Of a stretch of DNA of 64,000 nucleotides, positions 11,690 through 22,481 are shown piece by piece. The notes beneath the pieces are model-generated. The model was not told where the DNA came from. It did not search any database and saw only the letters and a list, made by a program, of their open reading frames with translations. Made by a program: the position numbers and the translations under genes. The stretch is from Paraspadella gotoi (Eukaryota; Chaetognatha): the NCBI GenBank assembly GCA_051294375.1, contig CM119265.1, positions 11,409,818 through 11,473,817 of the forward strand, written 5' to 3'. Numbering within the stretch: the stretch's first letter is position 1; each line of letters opens with the position of its first letter.

Positions 11690-12202
11690 GAGCCATTGGT
11701 GCGGGTGCTAGCAAAGCAGGGAATCTCCACCTCAGTGACGCCCCGCGGCTCTTTACGTGAGCATTTGGTAAAACCAAAAGAACAAATTTCCCAGACAGAA
11801 CACTTCAGGAGCCGTCTATTGGGCGGCCTGTGCAGGGAAGGATAACCAACCCTGCACAGCGGCATACGTGGGCGAGACAGGAAAGTCTCTGGCAGATCGG
11901 TTCAAACAGCACACAAAGCCATATCGGGACAACGTGTCATATACTTATCGGCTATTGCCGAGCACACGGCAACCTCTGGCCATCTGTTCAGAGAAACTGA
12001 CTGTCTCGTGCTGTCCCATGACCAAAACTGGTTCACTAGAGGTATTAGAGAGGCGATTTACATCAAAGCCCTTGAACCCTCTCTGAATCGTGGAGGACGA
12101 TTCGACCTCCCTCCAAGCTATGATTCGTTAATCAGAATGGAGGTGGAACGCCCAGTGCCACCCAACCACACGGCGATTCCCCTGTCCCCACTCAACGGGT
12201 GA
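11690..12202 (+). pseudogene. Penelope-like GIY-YIG endonuclease, frameshifted
   Basis: Three frames are needed. 'LRGSL'-like linker residues ('TPRGSLREHLVKPKEQIS') start near 11730. A second frame carries 'AAYVGETGKSLADRFKQH', the YVGET form of the GIY-YIG motif with its downstream Arg. A third frame carries 'NWFTRGIREAIYIKALEP' and 'SLNRGGRFDLPPSYDSLI', which includes the conserved Glu and Asn of the nuclease. These blocks are diagnostic of the C-terminal endonuclease of canonical Penelope-like elements, which nicks the target for reverse transcription. The frameshifts make this copy non-functional. Confidence 0.88.
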
Positions 12203-12919
12203 GGCGGAGGCCTCCCAGCAGGCAATGGACGCCACGATACCTCTCCCAAGCCTACAGCAACTTGGTGTGACTCTTCTCACACTGGGCGTCGCCCAAAACG
12301 ACGGCTGCAGGAGGAGGAAGAGGAGTCTGTATCTCCTGCACCAAAGCAGACCAGAACAGGCATCTACCCGCCTCGTCGTCAGGCGAGAGGAGGGCTTTCG
12401 GCAGGCTTACCAGGCCAGAGAGATATTAGAGTGGCATTGGGCATCTTTCCAGGTGGCTCGCTACCAGATCCTGGACAATCTCGATCCATAACAATATCCT
12501 CAGCCCATGACAAGTCAATGACCCGATCAGATCGTCAACGTCCTGCTTTTGCCAGGCCGGGGGGGGGGCAGCTCATTTTTGAGCTCTTTCTCTATCTCTA
12601 TATTTTCTCTTCCTCTGTAACTTAGCTATCCCTAACCACATATTCTTCCTTTCCACTATATTTCAATCTTAAATAGTTAAATTTGTTAGTTTAATCCTTA
12701 AATCGTTATTTTAATCCTTAAATTTGTTATTATTTATTTCATTTATTTTTGTTATACATTACAAAAAATGTAACTATTTTCTCTCCCTCTGTCTCTCTCA
12801 ATATTTCACCATTCATATATTTCAACCACTTTCCTCTTCTTCTCTCCCCTTACCTTCACCTGTCCTCAATCTGACCACTGTCCTTTTCTCACTCTGTGTT
12901 GGAAGCTTTACTTTTCTCC

Positions 12920-12954
<35 letters not shown>

Positions 12955-12993
12955 ACTCAATGTTAAAGAGAAAATTTGTTATTGAGACAAACG

Positions 12994-13029
12994 CTGATGA
13001 AGGCTTAAAGCAAGATCCGAAACATGTCC
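12994..13029 (+). ncRNA. Hammerhead ribozyme of Penelope-like copy 2
   Basis: CTGATGA at 12994-13000, GAAA at 13019-13022, 'CATGTCC' after it. Core residues are intact. Stem II ('AGGCTT...GATCC') has lost pairing, so activity is doubtful. Confidence 0.7.
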
Positions 13030-13292
13030 AATGTAAATAAAATCGTTGTTATCAAACAAACAAACTTTGTTTTCTCTAACTGTTATATTTTTATAAATAT
13101 TTTTTTTATTAGTTGATTGATACATAATGACAATAATAAGAACAATTGTGAATAAGGCGATAATTGGCTGAAGACTAATATCTGTAACTTCTATGCCCCC
13201 TCAGCAGCCATGGAATGGGTTTTCCACGCCCTCAAGGTGGTTTATGGCCGTCCTCACGCGTCGAGCTGACCAGTGGCCGAGAATTACTTCAC

Positions 13293-13966
13293 CTATCTTT
13301 TTAGATAAGCGTAAGTTGCGGCTATAGCACAGGCCCCTATCATACCGGCCACCACAAATTCGCGGTTAAGTACAACTCGACCTATACGATTCGCGATTTC
13401 TGATAAAAAAAAACCGTTTTTTTAAAAACTCGGCTGTCGAAACACATCGCTGGGTGCATGAGAAGAGATAGTAACTAAATTACAACCTGCAAACATCGCG
13501 TAATTGAGACCAAAATCCGGAGGAGCGACGATGATGGCGAGATCCTCAAAAAAAGGGGCGTATCGTTTTCCTCACTCTTCAACGGGGTTCGGCAGATCCG
13601 TTGCCTCCGGACCAACAGCACCATCAACGTTGCCAGGTTCGCCCTCGACCAGCTCGTCCATCTCAGCACGGGAAGCTTCTTCAGAGGGTGTTCCGAATTC
13701 TCGATTCATTCGTTCCATGACGGAGCAGACGACGAATCGTCGGCTTCGTTGGTCTCCTTGGGCGTTACCCCGATGAGGTCCTCTTCGCTGTGATCACTCA
13801 CGTCCGTCTTAGGTATTTCGATGGCGCGACCGATACGCGTCCCATCATCGTCAACAGGGTTAGAGACAACGACGGCAACGGGATCGGCATAGACGCCGGG
13901 ACTCTCAAGATTTTCCGTATTCAATGAGCCACGGGAGGTGGCACCATTCTCAATTATTTGCGGCAT
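13293..13966 (-). CDS. Small acidic protein with C-terminal membrane anchor
   Basis: A start ATG at 13966 in an A-rich context opens an acidic, Ser/Asp-rich frame of 86 codons. An overlapping frame continues as 'MERMNREFGTPSEEASRAEM' and 'DLAIIVAPPDFGLNYAMFA'. The last exon 13293-13399 follows a strong acceptor (T9 then ATCAG) and joins in phase 1 to the donor after 'MFA' (G|GTTGTA, about 13483). It ends with 'NREFVVAGMIGACAIA' and 'ATYAYLKR', a single helix plus basic tail typical of tail-anchored proteins. Between 13630 and 13560 the frame meets one TGA, and a frame change is needed near 13710, so further short introns, sequence errors or pseudogenisation are possible. The family is not recognised, and the tail alone cannot place it in the BCL-2 group. 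Confidence 0.45.
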
Positions 13967-15368
13967 TTTTTTTATTCGAAATAAGTGGAAAGAGCTATTA
14001 AGTTTTTTTCGTCATCAGCTTCCTCCGGTAGGTCTTGACTGAAATGAAAAGATTGTCCGTAGAGAGAATTTCTAATTGTATTAATGTCGTCAATAAATTA
14101 ACAAAACCAGTTGAGAAATGAAATTAAAAAATTAAAAGACAAGGAATACATTTCATTGGAGAAAAAAAAATTTTAAAAATTAAGAAACGGAGGGAATGCT
14201 TCTCTCGGATTGCGCATTTCTTTCTGTTAAAGCGGAATAAACCTCGCTTCGACAAAAAACGATTCCCACAACAAGTATATTGGGTAATGCGGTGTAATTC
14301 GGAACAGGGGTAACACTGACATATAAAATGAAGTAAAAAAATTGTGTATGACAAGAAAGTTAGCGTGGCATAGTGTATACAACCATAAAAAAAAATCGGT
14401 GATTGAAATTGTTATCTCTGAATAAGTTATATGAAACATCATGGTGTTCTTCATATATGAAAAAAAATTAATGCAAAATAATATTTGGTAGTTACGATAT
14501 GACTAAATATAGGATAATTAAAAAAATTAATAAATAAAATTATTTTTTTCTTATAATAGTCTAATTATATAAACTATTTCATCCATTTATCTGTCCACCC
14601 CTCACATCTTGTTGGTAAATTACTTGGTTCATCTTAGAATTCCGAATTATACAAAATTATCCGAAAAAATTGAATCTTTTTATCTTTTCATACATCTATT
14701 TGTTTGTCTATCCATCTGTAACTTTAACCAGATATTACACTTGAGTCAATAGATGGATTGATCTGAAATTTTGTGTGTGGCCAGTTTCTGAAAAAAAAAA
14801 AATTATTGTCAAAAAAATAAACTAATCAGCAGACGCAGCCCCTAAGAAAAAAAAGAAAAGAAATAAAAACCCGATGTTGCGATAGCAAAATGATAACATG
14901 CACGTTTGCGTTTGCAACGATAAAAATAAAAAATAACTATTTATTTTTTTCATTTTAAAAAGTAAAAATATATAACAACAATAAAAATTATAAACATAAC
15001 AACAACAACGACTTCTCTTTCTCACTTTCTATCCCTCAATATTTTTCTATCTTTCTCTCTTTCAATCTATATCTCTTTTTCCTTTTTGATCTTTTATTTT
15101 TTACTTACATTTTCTCCGAACTCCTTACTTTTTATACTTTTATCATTCCAATTCATCTCCTTTATCTTCATACATTCATGTGAGCTTTGTTTTATTTATA
15201 AAAGTATAAATATTAACTTAAATAAAAAATATTAAATCTTTTTTTAAAAATAATGAAAAAAAATGAACTGACCTATGCTCATTGAGAATTTTATTTCAAC
15301 TCTAAAATGAAAGATATCAAAAAAAGATTGTAGCAAAATCAAATGGCTTCAAGCTGATTTTTTTGAAA

Positions 15369-15378
15369 NNNNNNNNNN
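15369..15378. other. Assembly gap, 10 N
   Basis: Ten N, probably a scaffolding placeholder of minimum size. Confidence 0.99.
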
Positions 15379-15565
15379 AAAATGTCTTTCTTATTATTTG
15401 CCTCAGCACAGGAGGAATACGGTAAAAAAAGAAAACCAAATCTAGAAAAAGTAGAAAAATTTTTTTGTTATTTTAGTTTTCAAATTGATTGATCTAAAAC
15501 TTATCGTTTCTAAATTCAAAATTTATGATGTGAAAATTCTTTCTTTTTCGTTGTTTATGAGTTAA

Positions 15566-16030
15566 GGGGGCCAGCTCATTTTGAGCTCTTTCTTACCTTA
15601 CCATTTCACTTACTCTTAACTTAACTATCCCTCACTGCTTATTCTTCTTTTTCACTTTCCTTATTTCAAATTTCAAACTCAGTTAACAACCAACTTATTA
15701 ATTATTGTTATACATTTAGTTTATTTTCTAATTTTATCTTTGTTGTACATTGCCTAAAGTATTGATTTCTCTCTCTCTCTCTCTTTTACCAAATTTTTAA
15801 ATTTTTCAAATTCACTTACTCTCTTCTTCCCTGCCCTTACCTTCACCTGTCCTCACATCTGACCACTATCCCTCACTCAATCCTTTTTCCCTCTCTCTGT
15901 CTCTCTCTCTGTCTCCAAAACTGATGTTTGAGATATGTGACTCTGATATTTACTTGCTGATGAAGACTCGAAACAGAGTCGAAACATGTCCGTATTGATA
16001 AATAAATAAAAAATTCTGTTACGAAATAAC
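15566..16030 (+). mobile_element. Penelope-like element 3' tail (copy 3)
   Basis: Starts GGGGGCCAGCTC and continues with 'TTGAGCTCTTTC', two CT tracts, 'ACCTGTCCTCACATCTGACC' and a hammerhead at 15957-15990, then AT-rich sequence to about 16030. No coding part is present. This is a solo tail of about 465 bp. Confidence 0.75.
15957..15990 (+). ncRNA. Hammerhead ribozyme, best-preserved copy
   Basis: CTGATGA 15957-15963, perfect 5-bp stem II GACTC/GAGTC with loop GAAACA, GAAA 15981-15984, stem III 'AC-AT-GT', cleavage site after C15990. Flanking TATTTA and TAAATA can form a distal stem I across an internal loop. All catalytic residues (G5, A6, G8, A9, G12, A13, A14) are intact. Confidence 0.85.
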
Positions 16031-16299
16031 TATCTTTTATATTACGAGGAAATCCAAGCTTCTCCACCTTCTCCCGTTGCTCTTTTGTTCTTTATTGCCT
16101 CCGTTCTAGCGATCGCCACGACATCTTTAAGCTCTCTCTTTTGTTTATACTTTAAGTACAGATTTCCGAAGGCAGTGTACAGCTGATTCTGATTGGTGCC
16201 CGTGATTTCGATAGATTTCGATTTGATTCTAATCGAATTCTGGCCACGTGGTATCTTCAGATCTCAAAGTTGTCACTGGGTTTTTAATTCTCTTCAGAG

Positions 16300-16676
16300 C
16301 TTATTTAAACTCTTTTAGATATCTCGGAATCTTATTTTTTGTGTGATCGCTGGTTTGGTGGACTTTTCTATGAGAGAAGCATCTCTATTTTTGTTTATTA
16401 TTGGCTTCAGAAACAAGTAAGAAAGACACTTTAAACTTTTATATTTGCTGAGTTTGAACTAAATGTTTTGTTATTCCTTGCCCAGGACTTCTCTCTACCC
16501 ACTACTACTCTCAGACTACAAGCTACAGACTAAAACAGCTTAACTCCAACTACTACTACAACAAGCATCAGACTCACAATAAGACATTTCGTCATCATCT
16601 CCAGGGCGTCATGACCGGCGCCATCGTCTCTTCTACGCCATTTATTCCCGATTTCATCTGGTCTTGAATGTGCAGG
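16300..16676 (+). other. Possible 5' non-coding exon with donor
   Basis: The sequence ends at a textbook donor, 'AATGTGCAG|GTAAGCC' (GT at 16677). Only a short ORF (18 codons from ATG at 16610) precedes it. It could be a first exon of an unseen gene, and is kept at low confidence. Confidence 0.2.
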
Positions 16677-17445
16677 TAAGCCTAGTCAGTTAGAAATTAA
16701 AGACAGCCACTTCTCCGAACTTAGTTCAATACAAATTCGTTGCACAATTCAAAAGCTTTGATTTTCTTTTAAATTCAAAATTATAAAATAATGGATCAGA
16801 GAGTAAGATCTTTGTCTCAGCTATCATTTGGTGTATAATTATAATCATTTTTAATATTTTTTGGTTATGGTTTAACTGACAAATCAAGGAGTACAAAATT
16901 TTGTCAGAGATTTTCGCCACCACGAGTCTGCTTCATATTGCCTTTTTACTATTTTTCCTTTTTTGTAAATAAGCGAGGGTTATGGTTAAAGTAAAGGAAG
17001 TCTGGTAGATCCAAACGCGTGTGGTATTATTAATGTAATTTTTTTTTTCAATCGGACATTATTTATTTATTTATATAGTTATTTGTAATTCATTCAATTA
17101 GAAGCAAAATACACATGCACAAAAATTGCACATACACAAGCACAACTTTCTAATCAATGACCAACTAATAATTTATGAAAGAATTATTAATGTAAAGCTT
17201 CAAGTTTGGCTCACAGATTAAAAAATATGATAAAAATTTGCATGGGTAAGCTTCGCCACGTTAACTTGCATCGTGTCGTCTTTGAGTAGTCGTTTTCAAG
17301 CCTCTGTCACAGTCATTTGACAATGACAATGTAATATGACAATGAAATATTAATATCAGATAGACGGGACTACTAATTTTTAGTAATTGTATAGATAATT
17401 TTGAAAAAATAATTTAATTATTTTTTACATAGCTACAATTAAATT

Positions 17446-18037
17446 GGGGTAAAACGGAACACCCTTAAAGTAAGTATTCTGTGTTACCTGATATGCTTTT
17501 TATTAAGTTTTAGTGATAATTTACTCAGTAATAATAAGAGTTTGCAACATTCGTTATATAATTAGGTGAAAAAAATTATTATACTATTAATAATACAGTA
17601 AAAAAATCTATTTTTAACAATAAAAAAGTTACAAAAGTTTGGTATGGAATAGTTTGGAAAAGGAAATAAAAATAAGCTAAATTTCAAAAGATAAATAAAA
17701 ATGATAAATATAAGAATAATAGAAAATAACATTGGAAATAAAAAAGGAAGATGGGGACAAAATGCCTGAATGGAAGGAAATAAAAAACTTAGTCAAATAT
17801 ACTATAAATAAAAAATATATATACAAATTTTGTATCTATTGTCATTCAATAATTTTGCAAAACTGAGAACATGGTATTAAAAATCATTTTAAGCACTTAA
17901 AAATATAAGATTTTCAATTTTTTATACATAAAACATTAATGAAAGGCTCTATGCTCTTCATAATAGTGTTTTAGTTATTATTTTCTGAAATATTATAAAA
18001 AAATATACATAATTTATTAAGTGTTCCGTTTTACCCT
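17446..18037. mobile_element. MITE-like element with GGGTAAAACGGAACA ends
   Basis: GGGGTAAAACGGAACACCCTT at the left is mirrored by GTGTTCCGTTTTACCC at the right, about 590 bp apart, with an AT-rich core and no ORF. This is the architecture of a non-autonomous TIR transposon. Confidence 0.6.
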
Positions 18038-18628
18038 AAGGGCCTTAGGGGCCGCAGGATAAAAATGAATACATCCTGTAGCGGGGACACTTTGCTAGAT
18101 ATATCACCAGAAAAAAAATTTTAAAACAAATTTACTATGCGAAAAATTTGATTACTTTCCCAGTGTTCCGAATTACGCCGCACTACCCTATATAATATAT
18201 ATCGACGCAAAATACAGAAGACCAGGCGGTGGTAACTTTAAACTCGATACTGATAATAACGGTCAATTAAAAAAAAAGGGATGAAAGAGAAAAAGATAAG
18301 TAGGTAATTGATGAAGAGGTGATTAGATTGGACGGAGTAAAAAGTCTGACCGCCGGGGAGAAAAAGAACCTGGACGAACAGGAGAGGTCAAGTAGCGTAA
18401 GGGCAATTTTAATCGGGACAAAAAGGGAGGGAGAAATGCAAAACGGTAACTTTAAAGTCAAGGCTCGTCGCAAAAAAATTTAGCAAGCTGGATTGGTGCG
18501 CTTTGAGTTATGATCGAATAAGGCACTGGGAAGAGCCGTCCCGTCCGGGGAGAGCGACGGATAGTAACTCGACGACGATGATGAGGCGAGAACGTCGTCA
18601 ATCCAAACTTTTTGTCGTATAAGTTGAC

Positions 18629-18630
<2 letters not shown>

Positions 18631-18676
<46 letters not shown>
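18631..18676. repeat. Uninterrupted run of 46 A
   Basis: A46 on the plus strand (T46 on the sense strand of the BAK-like gene), 99 nt downstream of that gene's stop codon. It may be a poly(A) tail left by a retroinsertion or simple slippage. Its exact length in a draft assembly is unreliable. Confidence 0.85.
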
Positions 18677-18678
<2 letters not shown>

Positions 18679-18774
18679 AAAGAGTAAAACGAAACCAAAA
18701 TATTAAAAAGATTGCTCCGTCGCTGTAGCGGGAAAGAAAAAAAAAACGGAACAAGACGGAGAAAGATTGTCGAA

Positions 18775-19445
18775 TCATTTTTTCCAACAATAGATGGTGA
18801 TCAAACAGACGGCGAGGAAGGCGGCGGCGGCGGCGCCTAAATAACGCCCTTCCGCGAGCGAGGGGGCTACGTTGAGGGAGCCGGTCGGGCCGTCCGTTGC
18901 CCCGGGTGGATTGCGGAAAAGGTCGCCCCAACCGCCCCGGGCGCAGATCCATTGGAGTACGTGGTCGGTGATGAAGCGAAGTATGTAGTCAAGGATGGTC
19001 TGCAGGATGCCGCCGCCAGAGTTGAGCTTGAAATAGACCTTTTTCATCACGCGCCAACCGAAGAGAATGATGACAAGCACGCGCGACCACGTAATCCCAT
19101 TGGCGATTATCCCGCGCGCTACAGCTGGTAAGGAGAGTCATTGAAATTTAAATTAAAGAAAAGAGAAAAATGAACAAATCCAATAGGAACTAAGCAACGT
19201 ATTCCCCGACTCACCGGCAAAGGCGTCGTATGCGACGGTGGAGACGAGATTGAGGTCTTCGACGAGCCTATCTAACTCGTTGCTATACTCGCTCTCGATC
19301 TGGACGGCCATTTCGTTAAGGCGATGTCCGACCAATGCGTATCTCTCCATCTCTTCGGGCGTCGGCTGTCGCGGCGGGGTCGCCGGCGCCGCGGCGCCTA
19401 AGTCGGAAGCGTCGCCGGCGTCATGGTTTCCATCGGAAGCATAAA
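18775..19445 (-). CDS. BAK/BAX-like BCL-2 effector, exons 2 and 3
   Basis: Exon 2 is 19215-19445 (acceptor 'CCCCTTCAG', donor G|GTGAGT). Exon 3 is 18775-19124 (acceptor 'CCTTACCAG', stop TGA at 18775). The 90-nt intron is in phase 1. Domains in order: a Pro/Ala-rich linker; a helix where BH3 should be ('VGHRLNEMAVQIESEY', aligning with the BAK BH3 region but lacking its Gly-Asp pair); BH1-like 'IANGITWSRVLVI'; BH2 'WICARGGWGDLF'; and a C-terminal anchor 'YLGAAAAAFLAVCLITIYCW' plus KK. BAX/BAK proteins oligomerise in the outer mitochondrial membrane and release cytochrome c during apoptosis. With exon 1 at 33664-33874 the CDS is 792 nt (263 residues), near the usual family size. Closest by eye to BAK. 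A sponge- or flatworm-type BCL-2 effector is also possible. Confidence 0.88.
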
Positions 19446-20603
19446 CTGAAGGGGAAAAACAATATTTTTCTAAAATCAAAGTTTATTCGACTAAGTCTAT
19501 GGAATAATTAGTAATATAAGGGAAAACGAAACTGAATTTTAAAAAACTACAAAATCTATGACTTTTGTTTAGACTGTCTCACTTGAAAGTTCAAGATTCT
19601 CCATTGCCTCCAATAATACAATTCAAATAGAATGATTAATTGATTATTGTATGTCGAAATATCAACCAAAAAGGCTTTACTAGAAATCAATGGCCATGCA
19701 GGATGCCTATTATAATTGAGTAAATCTAAAATTTCATTGACGTCCAACGGAAAATATTAACATGGGACGGAACCTTGACTGGCTCGAGCAGGCCCAATCA
19801 GAATGGTCAGGCGACTGATCGGCACAGGTAGGTGCTGAGAGGCAATTCGGGCGAGCGTTGACCCGCTGCTGCGCGATCATAAGGACGAGAGACATAAAGA
19901 AAAAACGAAAAGGCGGAGAGACAAAGAGTAAAGAAGTTAAATGCAACGAGGAAAACTTGCAGCTTAAACGAAGCATTTTTATTTTGAATAAATTTATAAA
20001 CAATTATCCGAGTCTTTGACATACCTCACTACCAGGGATGTGGAGCCGGAGCTGGATACTAGCATTTTTATTTTGGCTCTATAAAAATAAAATAAGATTA
20101 TAATTATTAAATTTAAAAAAATATTTAAAAAAATATAATACTAATTTTTATAATTGATATAATATAAATTTATCCTAAATAAGTTTAAATAAATAATAAT
20201 AATAATAATTGTTTTTATTTTAATTTATTTTTTATTATAAATACTTTCAATTTTTTTATGAAGTAAAATTAATCCTTGAATCTGATTTGGCTTACATAAT
20301 ACAGCACCCATTTGACAGACTTTTGACAAAGCTTTTCAATAATATATTTTTTAATTAAATTTTAAAATTATATAAATAAAAAAAATTCGGCTACTAATTT
20401 TATTTTTTATATTGTATTCTTACAATTTTTGTTGCATATGGATTAAACATAGCTCATTTAAAAGGCAAAAAATATATTACCTTAATATAATATTTTAATT
20501 TTTTCAATTAATGAACCAAAAAATATACGGTAAAAGTTACCATACTAGTTTTTGTCCATCATGGTACATTATATGCTTGAAAGGAATAACCATAACACTG
20601 GTA
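19446..20603. other. Start of the 14.2-kb first intron, no exon supported
   Basis: A minus-strand frame at 19734-20003 looks like a signal peptide followed by cysteines, but no convincing splice sites frame it. 20036-20065 is a lone 'GGAGCCGGAGCTGGA' copy like the flanks of the DIRS element that follows. The rest is very AT-rich. Confidence 0.35.
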
Positions 20604-20695
20604 TCCTAACCCTACCTACTACTAACTCAACCCTAACCCTTAACCAAACCAACTCTACCCTAATCTAACCCTAAACTACCTTAACCCTAACCTGA
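20604..20695. repeat. Degenerate interstitial telomere-like repeat
   Basis: About a dozen CCCTAA/CCTAACC variants in 90 bp (for example 'CAACCCTAACCCTTAACC'). A short GGTTAGGG-type stretch also occurs at 54737-54765. This fits TTAGGG-type telomeres and suggests a non-insect animal. Confidence 0.6.
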
Positions 20696-21010
20696 AAATC
20701 GCCATAATGAGAATGCTAGATGTAGTTCAGTTAAATTGCCAAATGGCGAGGACATCATTATTTTAATATTTTGAAAAAAATTTTAATTATATAAATATAT
20801 TTTTTTAATATTGAAATATATCATAGTATATAATAAATATTAAATCTCATAATCAAAATATAAATTATATAATTTAAAAAATATAATATGAATATTTAAT
20901 TTTTTAAACTAATTATATACATAGTAATTGAACCGGAGCCGGATTTAAATTTTTGCCGAAGCTGGAGCCGGAAAAAAATTTATGGTTCCAAATGAAACTG
21001 GAATTCTTCA

Positions 21011-21165
21011 TGGCTCCTCTCCACCTTGCAGATGCTCTTTTGTTCCAGATGTCGTGTGTCCAAAAGAAAGAAAAGAGAAAAGCAGAAGGAGCAGTCTACT
21101 CCTCCTGCTCTTCCTCCTCTCAGCTCCATCTCTCGGGATGCATCGGAAAGGGATATCAAACATCC
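21011..21165. repeat. Left inverted terminal repeat of the DIRS-like element
   Basis: Mirrored at 23330-23465. Shared landmarks are 'GCAGATGCTCTTTTGTTCCA', 'AGAAAGAAAAGAGAAAAGCA' and GATGCATC(G/C). The two arms match by eye over about 130 bp with small indels. Confidence 0.7.
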
Positions 21166-21188
21166 ACAAGACGCCGCTGAGAGAAGCC

Positions 21189-21533
21189 CTAAGCTAACTC
21201 CCGACAATACAAGCGAAAGAAGGTCTGAGCGCCTGACGAAGGATGACATCCAAGTCCACTCTTTTGGCGAAGGCAAGTGCAAGTAGATCCAGGAGGAGCG
21301 TCAATGTCCGCATCTCTAAAGACTGACTTGATCAGAGCAGCAAAACGCTGGAGAGAAAGGTCCATGAGGCGGCGCTGGTGAAAAGAGAAAATCATGCAGA
21401 GGACGTAAAACTTGATGCCTGACGAGAGGAGCTTGTCGCAAACAGGTTGATCTGAGGGAGACCGAAGATTCCAGCAATCCAACAAAACACTTGAGGATCC
21501 AAGTGCCAATACTGAACCACAATCCGGAGCCAC
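21189..21533 (-). pseudogene. DIRS-like tyrosine recombinase, C-terminal part
   Basis: Contains 'LSLQRFAALIKSVFRDADID' and 'AQTFFRLYCRELA'. The second block carries the probable catalytic tyrosine in the F-x-x-Y-x-R context. The first block is closely related to the frame at 24774-25190. The H-x-x-R region between them is garbled, so the copy is broken. The enzyme family inserts DNA circles without target-site duplication. Confidence 0.65.
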
Positions 21534-21536
21534 AGA

Positions 21537-22457
21537 TTATCCGCTAGGAGAAGAGATTCTCTCACAACTTCGTGGACCAAACTGTCCGTCTTGAAGATTG
21601 CTGTCGCAAATCTGATCGCCGAAGGAACGCAGGAACCTGAGCAGAACCATAAACTCTTTCACAGTTATATAGAGAGGGGCAACCGCATCCTCCCAAACTC
21701 CCTGGTGAAGGACTCTGCAAAACAGGAAGCCCCAACCCTCCATGGAAGAGTCCGTTGTCACTTCCGAAGCACAACCCTCTGGAAGAAAATCGTCAACTGG
21801 TGCCGAACAAGCCCCTGGATTGAGATTCGAAATCCAAAGAAGTTTTCCCTTCGCAGCCTCTGAGAAGAGAACCAACCTCTTCAAATCCCTCTCCGAACAA
21901 CAAGATTGAGATCGTGCTGAATCCGCGCCGACCTGCAGCGGAGCATCGGAAATACTGGGATGGCTGCACCCACATGACCCATGAGCTAAAGAACATGACG
22001 GGCTGATGGAGTGATCCCTTCTAAAAGGGATGAAGCCAGAACCCTGAGAACAGAAATCTTCTGCTGGGGAAGCACAACCTGGTGAAGCGTCCCATCCCAC
22101 TGGAGACCCAGATACTCGATTTCTTGGGGTGAATAATGAACCTCGCATCCTTGAGGAGTCGAAGAGCCACTCGAGTGTTGGAAAGACTCCTCCATGGACA
22201 ATGGACATGCCCAGAATGAGAATATCGTCGATGTAAAAGAGACATCGAATGCCCCTCGCCTGAAGCCAAGCCACCAGAGGGCGAGTCGTCTTGGTGAATA
22301 GCCAAGGGCCTGTTGCAAGGCCAAAAGGAAGGACCTTGTACTGGTAAATCTTTCCTCTCCAAATAAAACGGCAAAACTTGCAATGATCCCCGTGCAAAGA
22401 CAAGTGGAGATAAGCATCGCGAAGATCGATCGAGGCTGCCCAGTCCCCTGAGTGCAA
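21537..22457 (-). pseudogene. DIRS-like reverse transcriptase/RNase H
   Basis: 306 open codons beginning in the RT palm: 'SIDLRDAYLHLSLHGDHCKF', 'VLPFGLATGPWLFTK', then 'RCLFYIDDILILG' with the catalytic YIDD box. Near the C-terminus 'TTDSSMEGWGF' fits the first RNase H Asp motif. The SIDLRDAY...LPFGL..GP..FTK pattern is that of the DIRS group rather than Gypsy. The N-terminal fingers lie in another frame (22482-22749), so the ORF is interrupted. Confidence 0.8.
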
Positions 22458-22481
22458 TATCCTCCTGACATCTTGAGCCCT

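Larger units (their letters stand above)
11650..13075 (+). mobile_element. 5'-truncated Penelope-like element with GIY-YIG and hammerhead (copy 2)
   Basis: Order: last ~35 residues of the reverse-transcriptase/linker region, GIY-YIG endonuclease (to 12202), a basic low-complexity C-terminal extension (about 12203-12490), a G10 run plus CAGCTC at 12551-12572, the CT-rich 3' tail and a hammerhead at 12994-13029, ending near 'AAACTTTGTTTTC'. The reverse transcriptase body is missing, so the copy is dead. It provides the coding evidence that ties all hammerhead tails in the window to Penelope-like elements. Confidence 0.85.
14281..18190. mobile_element. DNA-transposon-like unit with ~25-bp inverted ends
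   Basis: 'GGGTAATGCGGTGTAATTC' at 14282-14300 followed by GGAACA is matched in reverse complement at 18165-18189 with two differences, and the outer ends are flanked by TATA. This fits a Tc1/mariner-type unit with TA target duplication, about 3.9 kb. No transposase frame survives. The interior holds a Penelope-like tail (15566-16030), a second smaller TIR element (17446-18037) and AT-rich DNA. The two ends might instead belong to separate copies of one family. Confidence 0.45.

Noticed and set aside
19734-20003. Secreted cysteine-containing ORF in the BAK-like intron
   Set aside because: No supported splice sites, and the signal-like part is AT-driven composition.
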